A stretch of 64,000 bases of DNA from DASYKT01 sp963718105 (GTDB taxonomy: Bacteria; Acidobacteriota; Blastocatellia; Pyrinomonadales; Pyrinomonadaceae): positions 496,001 to 560,000 of the forward strand of contig OY970352.1 of NCBI GenBank assembly GCA_963718105.1, written 5' to 3'. The notes under the pieces are model-generated. The model did not search any database, was not told the origin of the DNA, and saw nothing but the letters and a program-made list of their open reading frames with translations. Below, one piece after another: positions 34,206 to 42,667 of this stretch (the first letter of the stretch is position 1; each line of letters opens with the position of its first letter). Made by a program: the position numbers and the translations under genes.

Positions 34206-35801
34206 CTATATCTCGGTGCGCCACTTTTTCACCTCGCCGCGAAGAATAGGAGAGAGCCGGAAACTTTTGGTTTCGCCCTGCGCGGCGGTCGCCCGTTGTA
34301 TGTGCCAGTAAGAAAGCCCCAGCTTGGCCAGCGCGCGCAGGAATTTACGCCGCGGGGTAAATTTTCCGATCCCGACCCCCGATATTATCCAGCCCAGACT
34401 TTTCAGCGATGAAGTGGCGATCTTTAAGTGTTCGCCGGTGATCAGGCCCATGCCTACCTCAGCCGAAAGCATTTCGTGCAGGATAGAGCGTTCGCGGTAA
34501 GCGATAAAGAACAAAAAGAAAACGAAAAGCAGAAAGAACGGAAGCTCGAATAACAGGTAACCGGTAAAAAATACATTGCCGCCGAAACTCGCGATGCCGT
34601 TCCAGACGGCATGCAGCGTGACCGCCATGAAATAACCGACGATCGGCATCAGAACGCGCAGCGCCCAGTTGTGAGATTCACGCGCGATGCCGCAGCCGAT
34701 CCCGATCATCGAAGTAAAAATGACGTGCGCGAAAGGCGAGAGGATGCCGCGCATAACAAAGGTATAGAAAAGGCCTTCGTTGCCGTGTTCGAGTAAATTG
34801 CGGCCGTAGTAAAAGACATTTTCCACGGTCGCAAACCCCAGCGCGATCACGCCGGCATAAACTATCCCATCCAAAATATCGTCAAATTCATGCCGCAGCA
34901 CGATCAGAAAAAGCAGCACGCCCAATCCCTTTGATGCTTCTTCAATGATCGGGGCGGAAACCAGTACGCCGATCGCGTCACCCATCAGCGCGATCACCGC
35001 CGAATTAAGCAAGAGAGAAACGACCACCGCGACCAGCGCTCCCCAGGCGAAAGCGGATGCCAAAGCCCAGGGAGGTTCCGGGTCGTAACGGTCGAGCCAC
35101 AGGAGCGGCAAAATATAAATTATCGCGGGCAGAAAAGCCGTCGTGGTAGCGATCAGGCTGATCCTCGTTCCGAGTTCCCAAAATACCAGCGAGACCACCA
35201 GTAATGAGAGAAAAACCGCGACCAGCAAAACTATCGCGATGCCGCGATGTTTCCGCGAACCGTGATCGCTGGAAGGGCGGTCGGGATTATACAGTCCAAA
35301 ATCGGCCAGTGACTGGCGAAAATTTGCTTCGGCATGCCCGTCGATGTGGCTGTCGCCGGCGGCAAATTCCGGTATCTTAAATTCGGGCAGCTTGTTTTTC
35401 TGCGCGTGCACGATCCTGGCCGCCTGCACGATCGAGATGATAGCGTGCGGGCCGCCGGTGCCGAACTGGACCAGGTCTCCGTTATTTAATTTTATCCGTT
35501 CGACGCGTTTTCCGTTCACATAGGTGCCGTTGCGGCTCTGGCGGTCGATCAGAAAATAACCACCGGCTTCGGCCTGAATAACGGCGTGACGGGTAGAAAC
35601 CACGCGGTCGGAATGAGGGTGAAATTGCAAGCTGCAATCGGAGCTGCGCCCGATCGTAAGAAACCCGGTGGAAACTTCCCTGGTCTGTCCTGACAGTGAG
35701 CCATCGCGGACGGTTATTTGAAGCTTGGCAGTGTTCACTTTTCCAAAAATACTCCTAAGTTGTGTAGAAAGTAAAATAAGGAGTAGTGGGTAAATGTGCA
35801 A
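34206..35801 (-). CDS. FHA domain fused to PrsW-type membrane protease
   Basis: The 531-aa protein starts with a forkhead-associated domain (~25-130) that binds phosphothreonine: IGRSSDCSLQF, STRHAVI and SRNGTYVNG. A linker with a charged stretch follows, then about eight membrane helices carrying the PrsW core: PIIEEASKG (the E-E-x-x-K motif), FATVENVFYY and TLHAVWNG with His and Asn. PrsW is a site-1 intramembrane protease for anti-sigma factors. The FHA domain could tie proteolysis to a Ser/Thr kinase. The start is uncertain: a GTG at 35738 also gives a complete FHA domain. Confidence 0.82.
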   Translation of the reverse strand: MHIYPLLLILLSTQLRSIFGKVNTAKLQITVRDGSLSGQTREVSTGFLTIGRSSDCSLQFHPHSDRVVSTRHAVIQAEAGGYFLIDRQSRNGTYVNGKRVERIKLNNGDLVQFGTGGPHAIISIVQAARIVHAQKNKLPEFKIPEFAAGDSHIDGHAEANFRQSLADFGLYNPDRPSSDHGSRKHRGIAIVLLVAVFLSLLVVSLVFWELGTRISLIATTTAFLPAIIYILPLLWLDRYDPEPPWALASAFAWGALVAVVVSLLLNSAVIALMGDAIGVLVSAPIIEEASKGLGVLLFLIVLRHEFDDILDGIVYAGVIALGFATVENVFYYGRNLLEHGNEGLFYTFVMRGILSPFAHVIFTSMIGIGCGIARESHNWALRVLMPIVGYFMAVTLHAVWNGIASFGGNVFFTGYLLFELPFFLLFVFFLFFIAYRERSILHEMLSAEVGMGLITGEHLKIATSSLKSLGWIISGVGIGKFTPRRKFLRALAKLGLSYWHIQRATAAQGETKSFRLSPILRGEVKKWRTEI

Positions 35802-35870
35802 AGAGCGCCATCCCGGAGCGATGGCGGCGTAAACTGTATTGTCCTAAAGCTGGTGCTGTATTAAATAACC

Positions 35871-35948
35871 ATTCGGAATAGATGAAAGCTGATAGCTGAG
35901 AGATTCGATCTATTCTCTGTCATCTATCAGTTATCATCTATTCCGAAT
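35871..35948. repeat. Inverted repeat ATTCGGAATAGATGA/TCATCTATTCCGAAT
   Basis: A perfect 15-bp arm on each side with a TGATAG/CTATCA inner pair. A second, partial inverted pair (GTCCTAAAGCT at 35840 and AGCTTAAGGAC at 35972) flanks it. A related copy begins at 56213. It fills the gap between the PrsW and CheA genes. Confidence 0.75.
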
Positions 35949-36006
35949 GACAATCCACAAAGTAACCCTATAGCTTAAGGACACTACCCGTAAATTAAAG
36001 CCTGCT

Positions 36007-38778
36007 TTAAGAAGCGGCGAGGCGTTTTATTATTTCCGTCAAAACAGAATCTTCGTAAGGTTTGGTGACGTATTCCGAGACACCGAGATCAAGCGCTTTG
36101 CGGCGATGCTTTTCTCCCGCGCGCGAAGTGATGATGATCACCGGGATCTGCCTGAAGGTATCGTGCCTCTTTAAGGTCGCTAAAAGCTCGTACCCGTCCA
36201 TGCGCGGCATTTCCACGTCGGTCAGGATCACTTTGGGAAGCTCGCCGTCGTTTTGCAGCATTTCAAATGCTTCCATGCCATCCTTGGCGGCTTTGACCTC
36301 CCAGCCGGCGCTGCTGATGACGGCGGACATTATGCGGCGGACGCTGGGGCTGTCGTCGACGATCATTACCGAAGCGTTTGCTTTGATCTTTGGTTTGGAA
36401 ACGGACGCTGAGATGCGTTTCGTTTGTTTCAGCAGATGAACGAGATCGAGGACAGGCACGACTTTTCCATTACCCAAAATGCTGGCGCCCAAAAAGCCGG
36501 GTGCATTCTGCAGTGGGAAACACAGCGGTTTTAAAACTATTTCCTGCGGCGGCAGCAGCTCATCCACGACCAGCGCGCGGTCTTCTTCAGAAGTTTTTAA
36601 TAACAGGACCGAGACGCTAGAATTTTCTTTTCTCTGAAGCTCGGGAAAGCTTAGCAGGTTGTTAAGGTAGGTGAGATGATATGCGCTGTTATTAACGGAA
36701 AGCACATTTTCGGCTTTTGCTTTTTCCAGTTCCTGCGCAGAGATCTCGATCACCTGTTTTACCAGATTGAGCGGCACCGCATAAGTTTCGCTGCCGGCTT
36801 TTACCAAAAGCGCGCGCATGGCGGATAAAGCCATCGGTACGCGAAGGGTGAAAGTGGTGCCTTTTTGCAGTTCGGAGGTTACGGAGACCGTGCCCTGATA
36901 GCGGGACAGGCTCTCCTTGACGATATTCATCCCGACGCCGCGGCCGGACACTTCGCTGACTTCGGTCGAGGTCGAAAGCCCCGGCAGGAAGACGAGCGAA
37001 AGTATTTCTTCTTCGGTCATCGCCGCCAACTGGGTTTCGGTGACAAAATGATTTTTCAGCGCCTTATCGCGCAGGTCTGACAACTGAACGCCGCGGCCGT
37101 CATCGGAAACCGAAAGAACGACAAAAGTTCCTTCCTGCGAAAGGCGGAGCGTGATCACACCCTGTTCCGGTTTTCCCAGCAGCTTTCGGGTGTCGGGTGC
37201 TTCGATGCCGTGGCTGACGGCGTTGCGCAAAATGTGCAGCAGCGGCTCGATAAGCGAATCAAGGATCTGAGTATCGACTTCCAGTTCGCCGCCCTCGGTG
37301 GCGAGGTCGACAAATTTTTCTTCCTGCTCGGCGGTAATGCGCACCGTGCGCTGCAGCCTGCGCCCCAGCGAATCGAACGCCACCATACGAAACTGCATCA
37401 GGCGTTTCTGAATCTCATCGATCAGGTGCCGCTGCCCGCCAAAGACGCTTTCGAGATTGGTCAAAAGGCTTTCCATCTCGATATTGATCGAGGCCACGTC
37501 GCTGCCGGTTTCGACCAACTGGCGCGTTACCTGGTGAAATTCGGTGTAACGGTCGAATTCAAGCTCGTCAAATTCCTGAGGTTTGCCGGCGGCATTAAAA
37601 GCCGGGGCGGACGCCGAAGGAATCCCGCGCAAAGCGCCGGTCTTCATCATTCCGGCTTCAAAATCTATTTCGAGTTTTCCCGATGCCTGCCGCAGACGGC
37701 CGGTGCTGTGCTGCAATTCCTGCACCTGCTTTTCCATATCGGCAAGGCGCTGCTCGATGGTGGCGCGGCTTTGCAATACTTCGCTGAATAAACGCATCAG
37801 TTCATCCAGGCGTTCGATGGAAATGCGGATGATTGAGTTGCGGTGATGTTTTTCCTCACCGGTAAGGATCTCGCTCTCGTCTTTACTTTCCTCGGCCAGT
37901 ACGCCCGCTGCGCCTTGTATTGCCGGTTCGTCCTCGGCTTCGGCTCCAGCTTGGGGTGAGACAAAAGAGGTTTTTCCGTCCTCCAGCAAAGTCATCGTGA
38001 CGTTGTAACGCAGATACAGATCGGCAATGACGGATTGCAGTTCCGAGCCGGTTTCGCCGTGGGCCAGAGCGGCCAGGCAGTCGGCCGAGGCGGATAAAAG
38101 TAAATGAACATCGGCGCTGAGTTCGAGCTTGTGCTCGGTCAGAAAATCGAGCAGGTCTTCCATCCGGTGCGCCAGCGCAGAAAGCGGTTTCATTCCGATG
38201 ATCGCCGCCGAACCTTTCAGCGTATGAGCGCTGCGGCGGACTTCCATCAGAGCATCGTAGCTGCCGGGAGCGCGAGCCAGAATTTTCAACTGGTCGGCGA
38301 TATTGCGCAGCAGATCGTCGGCTTCGAGAGAAAAGATCTCGAGAGTTTCGGGATCGGCCTCAAAATCCTCTTCTTCAGCCCGGGAAGAATTGCCGTTTAA
38401 CGAAACTGCAACTTCCGGTTGGGGCAGTATTGTTTCGGCGGCAATACTCTCCGCCAGCGTCAGCGAGGCTTTCTTTTTCAGGAGAAGAAGCTCAAGCTCG
38501 TCCAATTGCGCGGCAAACTGCCGCTCCATGTCTTCGCTTATTTCACCGCCCGGACATTTTCTAAGTTCTGTTTCCAGCCGTTTTGCCAGCTCATAAATGT
38601 CGGTCTGATCGATCATCGAAGCAGCGCCTTTGATGGATTGCGCGTCTCGGATCGCGGCCTGAAGCGCCGGTATATTTTTGGAGTTTGCGCGAAAAAGAAC
38701 GATGCCTTCCCGCACTGTCGCAAGACAGGAGATGGCTTCGTCGATGACATTGAAACTGATGTTTTGATCTATATTCAC
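36007..38778 (-). CDS. cheA: CheA-type hybrid histidine kinase with receiver domain
   Basis: The 923-aa protein has two Hpt domains. The first (~1-110) carries AQSIKGAA with Gln47 in place of the phospho-His. The second (~140-250) has the intact SAHTLKGSA with His185. Then come dimerisation helices, an HATPase domain (LHILRNAVSHGIE, DDGRGV, GRGVGMNIVKE), a CheW-like domain (LVKAGSETYAVPL) and a C-terminal receiver (VMIVDDSPSVRR, LTDVEMPRMDG). This layout resembles ChpA/PilL-type kinases that control type IV pili. It ends a cluster with CheW and two receptors on the same strand. No cheB, cheR or cheY gene stands nearby. Confidence 0.92.
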   Translation of the reverse strand: MNIDQNISFNVIDEAISCLATVREGIVLFRANSKNIPALQAAIRDAQSIKGAASMIDQTDIYELAKRLETELRKCPGGEISEDMERQFAAQLDELELLLLKKKASLTLAESIAAETILPQPEVAVSLNGNSSRAEEEDFEADPETLEIFSLEADDLLRNIADQLKILARAPGSYDALMEVRRSAHTLKGSAAIIGMKPLSALAHRMEDLLDFLTEHKLELSADVHLLLSASADCLAALAHGETGSELQSVIADLYLRYNVTMTLLEDGKTSFVSPQAGAEAEDEPAIQGAAGVLAEESKDESEILTGEEKHHRNSIIRISIERLDELMRLFSEVLQSRATIEQRLADMEKQVQELQHSTGRLRQASGKLEIDFEAGMMKTGALRGIPSASAPAFNAAGKPQEFDELEFDRYTEFHQVTRQLVETGSDVASINIEMESLLTNLESVFGGQRHLIDEIQKRLMQFRMVAFDSLGRRLQRTVRITAEQEEKFVDLATEGGELEVDTQILDSLIEPLLHILRNAVSHGIEAPDTRKLLGKPEQGVITLRLSQEGTFVVLSVSDDGRGVQLSDLRDKALKNHFVTETQLAAMTEEEILSLVFLPGLSTSTEVSEVSGRGVGMNIVKESLSRYQGTVSVTSELQKGTTFTLRVPMALSAMRALLVKAGSETYAVPLNLVKQVIEISAQELEKAKAENVLSVNNSAYHLTYLNNLLSFPELQRKENSSVSVLLLKTSEEDRALVVDELLPPQEIVLKPLCFPLQNAPGFLGASILGNGKVVPVLDLVHLLKQTKRISASVSKPKIKANASVMIVDDSPSVRRIMSAVISSAGWEVKAAKDGMEAFEMLQNDGELPKVILTDVEMPRMDGYELLATLKRHDTFRQIPVIIITSRAGEKHRRKALDLGVSEYVTKPYEDSVLTEIIKRLAAS

Positions 38779-38784
38779 AGGTAT

Positions 38785-40344
38785 TTAAAAAGAGCCGTTA
38801 AGGCCTAAGTATGAACTGCCGTTCTTTTTCATGTTCTTTTCGTTCATCTCAAGGGGAGGAATATCGAGCGCTTCCTTTTTGTCTTCGGGAAGTTTGAAAG
38901 TGGCGACCGAGTTGCTCAGATGGTCAGACAAGGTGACCAGATTTTTGGAAGAATTGACCGCTTTTTTCGAACCGGAATTTACCAGCTCGGTCACCTTCGA
39001 AATACTGGCCATCGCCTTTGAAATAGATTCGGAACCGGCGGCCTGGTGGCGGGCGGATTCGGAGATGAGTTTGATCAGGTCCGCCAACTGGTTGGAAACT
39101 TTTTCGATCTCGGTGAGGGTTTGCCCGGCTTTATCGGCCAGGTTAGAACCGACCACGACCTCGTGAATGGTTTCTTCCATCGAGGAAACCACGTCCTTGG
39201 TTTCGTACTGGATGCTTTGGGCCAGCGTGGCGATCTTTTGCGCGGCGCGGTTCGATCGTTCGGCAAGGCGTTCGACTTCCTCGGTCACGGCGGCAAATCC
39301 GCGCCCGGCCTCGCCTGCGGCGGCGGCCTGCAGAGAAGCGTTTAGCGCCAGCAGACTGGTGCGTTCGGACAGTTCATCCAGAAGCTGGACGATCTCACTG
39401 ATCTCCTGCGAACGCTCGCCGAGTTTTTTGATGCGCTTGGCGGTTTCCTGCACCTGGTTGCGAATGCGGTTCATCGCGTCGATGTTGTCCTGCACGGCCT
39501 GCGTGCCGTGCTGCGCCATGTTGAGAGATTCGCCCGCCACTTTAGCGGACATCGTGGCGTTGATCGAAACCTCCTGGATCTGGAGCGCCATGTCTTCCAC
39601 CGCCTGCGAAGTTTGCGAGATCTGAACGGCCTGCGTTTCGCTGCCTTCGGCCAGCTCGCCGGTGGTTTTGCTGATGTCCTGCGCGGAATGGGTCACTTCG
39701 AAGGTGACGTTCTTTACCTGCTTGATCAGCGCGCGCAATTCCGAGGTCATAAAATTAAAAGCATCGGCCAGCGCGCCGGTGGTTTCGTTGCCGACCTCGG
39801 CCTCGACGGTCAGGTCGCCCTGGGCGATCTCCGATACTTCGCTGAGAAGTTTTGAGATCGAATTTCGCAAGCCGTTTCGCTCTTCTTCGGTTTGCACCAC
39901 GCGCTGAAGCTTTTCCAGCATATTCTGAAAAATGTTGCCGAAGGTGTCATCCATCGAGCGCATTTCCACTTTAGCGGTCAGGTCGCCGGCAGCGATCTTG
40001 TCGATCAGCGAAGCTTTGTCGTTTAAGTAATCGAGCAGATTCTGTATCGCCTGATTTAACTCATCATTATTTTCCGGGTCGAGATCGACACCGGCCGAAA
40101 TATTTCCCGAAGCGATCTCATTGATCTTGCCGGCAATGGCCCGCTGGCGTGAGCGGGTTTGAAAGTTGATCACTATAGCGATCAGCGCCGTTCCGAAGAC
40201 GAGAAAAAAGCCGCCGAAAGCAAGCCATCCTGAGACCGCGGAACTGCTGACCTGGGATACAAGAAAACCAATTCCACCCAGGCAAAGCAAGAGTAGTGAA
40301 AGCGACGAGAGATTGGTTTCTATTTTACGGTCTTTGATCGACAT
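38785..40344 (-). CDS. Methyl-accepting chemotaxis protein (PilJ-like)
   Basis: A 519-aa protein with two N-terminal membrane helices around a very short periplasmic loop, HAMP-like segments (VDLDPENNDELNQAIQNLL) and a long signalling coiled coil. The hairpin tip is well conserved (SLLALNASLQAAAAGEAGRGFAAVTEEVERLAERS, residues listed here only by key positions Glu and Arg). The short sensor region suggests it senses an intracellular or membrane signal, or works through partners. It sits directly upstream of the kinase with a 6-base gap. Confidence 0.9.
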   Translation of the reverse strand: MSIKDRKIETNLSSLSLLLLCLGGIGFLVSQVSSSAVSGWLAFGGFFLVFGTALIAIVINFQTRSRQRAIAGKINEIASGNISAGVDLDPENNDELNQAIQNLLDYLNDKASLIDKIAAGDLTAKVEMRSMDDTFGNIFQNMLEKLQRVVQTEEERNGLRNSISKLLSEVSEIAQGDLTVEAEVGNETTGALADAFNFMTSELRALIKQVKNVTFEVTHSAQDISKTTGELAEGSETQAVQISQTSQAVEDMALQIQEVSINATMSAKVAGESLNMAQHGTQAVQDNIDAMNRIRNQVQETAKRIKKLGERSQEISEIVQLLDELSERTSLLALNASLQAAAAGEAGRGFAAVTEEVERLAERSNRAAQKIATLAQSIQYETKDVVSSMEETIHEVVVGSNLADKAGQTLTEIEKVSNQLADLIKLISESARHQAAGSESISKAMASISKVTELVNSGSKKAVNSSKNLVTLSDHLSNSVATFKLPEDKKEALDIPPLEMNEKNMKKNGSSYLGLNGSF

Positions 40345-40380
40345 CTTATTTCCTTACTGCAACTTACTGGTACTGCGCTA

Positions 40381-41937
40381 TCAATTCACAAATTCGGAAT
40401 CGAGCTTTTTAAGCGTTCCCCCGAGATACGGGACCTTGTTTTCTTTTTCCGGGATCTTGAAAGCCGCCACTCCCGAAGCCATTTCCTGCGAGACCTTTGT
40501 TATCTTATCGAGCGCGGCGGTGACGTTTTTCAGCGTCAGGATAGCCTTTTGCGTTTCGCCGGTGTTTTCGAGAAAAGCTTTGGATACCACGGCGGAATCC
40601 TGGCTTTGTTTCTGAGCGGACGCCAGCAGGTTTTCATGCGTCTCGCTCAATTGATTGATGTTTTTCTGCAGCTCATGCAGGGCTTCCAATGTTTCCAGGG
40701 CGAATTTTGAGATGGCCGCGGCCTCACGGGAAGTTTCATCGATCGCGGAACGCGCCTCTTTCGCTTCGCTCTGAATGACGCGGGTCATGGTGGAAAACTG
40801 GCGGTTCGCGCTGGCGGATTTTTCCGCCAGATGTTCGAGCTCTTTAACTACGAGGCCAAAGCCATGCCCGGCATCGCCGGCTTCATTGGCCTGGATCGAG
40901 GCGTTAAGCGCGATCAGGTTCGTCCGCCGGGCGAGGTCTTCCACGATCTTAACGACCTTGCCCACTTCCTGCGAAAATTCGCTCATCCGCTGGAAACGGC
41001 GGGAAGCGTCGTCGATCTGCCCGCGGATAAGATTTACCGAAGCCAGATTGGTTTGAATTATCTTGACGCTTTTGGCGGCCTGGGTGAGAGAGCGCGAAAT
41101 ATGCGTGCCGGAATCGACGAGTTTTTCCGACAGGCGCTGCGCCGATTTTGGCATCTGCTTTAAGGTCACGGAAGCGTCGCTTAATTCTTCGGAGAGGCGG
41201 GTGTTGGTTTCAAAGACAGAGTCGAGCGTCTTTTGAATACCCAGCGCGGTGTTTTCCGATTTCCCGGTCCCTTTGCGGATACGCGCGACGGTGTCGCGGA
41301 GATTTTTTACCAACTGGTTTATGACGGATGAAACCGGTTCGGTCCCTTCCACGGCGGAATGCGCTTCGACCGTGAGATCGCCGTATTTTGCGCCGGCAAT
41401 TTCGTTATTGATCCCGCGCAGGGAATTTTGCAGGCTGTCCAGATCGGTCTTTATTTTTATCGCGGCCGAGGTTTCCTCCAGAAGTTTTTGAAAGGCCAGG
41501 CCAAAACGATCGGTGGTAGAGCCGGGCCGCATCAAGACGTTTATTTCGCCGCGCGCCACCTGCTCCATCGCGGCGGACATGCGCTGCATCCCCTGGTTAT
41601 AACGCTGCAGTTTTTCCAGTATCTCTTCGGTTTCACGGGCGCCGGTGCTGGGCAGAGGCGAGTTAAAACTTCCGCGTTCGAGGATCTGCGCGGCGATCGC
41701 TACTTTAGAGATCGATTCGGCGACTTCGTTGCTCAGCCACCAGCCGATAATTACCACCGCGGGCGCGATCAGCGTCACCGGCACGATCGCCCAAAACGAA
41801 TCCTGGGCCTGAAGCACGACAAGCAAATAACCGGAAAAGATCGTTCCCAGGAAAACGAGGATGACGATGGCGATCGAAGCCGCCCAGATGCGGGACTTGA
41901 TCGAAGGTAACAATTTATTTTTATCGAATTCCGGCAT
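40381..41937 (-). CDS. Methyl-accepting chemotaxis-like protein
   Basis: A 518-aa protein with two membrane helices near the N-terminus and a signalling coiled coil. The tip is recognisable but diverged (LIALNASIQANEAGDAGHGF, then KELEHLAEKS). The change of Arg to His in the tip is unusual and may alter kinase contact. It follows CheW by eight bases and precedes the other receptor by 36, so the three are one unit. Confidence 0.88.
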   Translation of the reverse strand: MPEFDKNKLLPSIKSRIWAASIAIVILVFLGTIFSGYLLVVLQAQDSFWAIVPVTLIAPAVVIIGWWLSNEVAESISKVAIAAQILERGSFNSPLPSTGARETEEILEKLQRYNQGMQRMSAAMEQVARGEINVLMRPGSTTDRFGLAFQKLLEETSAAIKIKTDLDSLQNSLRGINNEIAGAKYGDLTVEAHSAVEGTEPVSSVINQLVKNLRDTVARIRKGTGKSENTALGIQKTLDSVFETNTRLSEELSDASVTLKQMPKSAQRLSEKLVDSGTHISRSLTQAAKSVKIIQTNLASVNLIRGQIDDASRRFQRMSEFSQEVGKVVKIVEDLARRTNLIALNASIQANEAGDAGHGFGLVVKELEHLAEKSASANRQFSTMTRVIQSEAKEARSAIDETSREAAAISKFALETLEALHELQKNINQLSETHENLLASAQKQSQDSAVVSKAFLENTGETQKAILTLKNVTAALDKITKVSQEMASGVAAFKIPEKENKVPYLGGTLKKLDSEFVN

Positions 41938-41945
41938 AGTACTTC

Positions 41946-42533
41946 TTATTGCTCGCTTAATTTGCTTAGCTCGGGCCAGGAAAATATCTTGCCGGTGTCG
42001 AGTACCGTCAAGGAAGAGTTGCGATAGGTTGAGCTTCCGCAGGCGAAGGCCGCCAGCCCGTCGGACGCGGCGGATCCAGCGGACAGCGCCGGGTAGATGT
42101 TGCCCGCGGGCAGCAAAGTGATCTCATTTACCTGGTCGGCGAGGAGGCCGATGAGCCGTTTTTGCCCGTCGGTCAGAACGATGATCTTGGTTTTAGCGGC
42201 GCCTACCTCGGCCCGCACGCCGGTATCGGGGTCGATCACGGCGAGCAGATCGCCGCGCAGATTGGTTACGCCGGCCAGCCATTCGGGAGCGCCGGGCAGA
42301 ATTGTCACCGGCAGTGAACGGCAAACCTCGGTCACATTTTTTAATGAAACACCGAAAACCTGTTCGCCTGAGGTGAAAACTATATATTTTTCACCGCTGG
42401 CCGGGGCTTTGGCGGTTTCGGTCAAACCGCGAAGGTACGAGATATCGAATAATTCCAGCGCACCATCCTCTTCCCAATCGGCGGGGAGAAAAAATTGTTC
42501 TTCCGGGATCTCTAGAAAAGGAGTTTCCATCAT
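41946..42533 (-). CDS. cheW: CheW-like coupling protein
   Basis: A 195-aa protein with the CheW fold: KYIVFTSGEQVFGVSLKNV, EVCRSLPVTILPGAP, WLAGVTNLRGDLLAVID and LIGLLADQVNEI. It couples receptors to CheA in the cytosol. It carries an extra N-terminal stretch of about 45 residues. It is the second gene of the cluster. Confidence 0.9.
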   Translation of the reverse strand: MMETPFLEIPEEQFFLPADWEEDGALELFDISYLRGLTETAKAPASGEKYIVFTSGEQVFGVSLKNVTEVCRSLPVTILPGAPEWLAGVTNLRGDLLAVIDPDTGVRAEVGAAKTKIIVLTDGQKRLIGLLADQVNEITLLPAGNIYPALSAGSAASDGLAAFACGSSTYRNSSLTVLDTGKIFSWPELSKLSEQ

Positions 42534-42667
42534 TCTTGCTTTAAGTCTTAAGTGCGCGTAGCCGGCAGCGCCTTATGATGGAGGCGCGACCGGCTGATAA
42601 TTTTTTGTGAGATTCAAAAGCGGCGGACTTTCTTACGAGAGCAAAGTTTTGCTCCAGGAATATCCGT

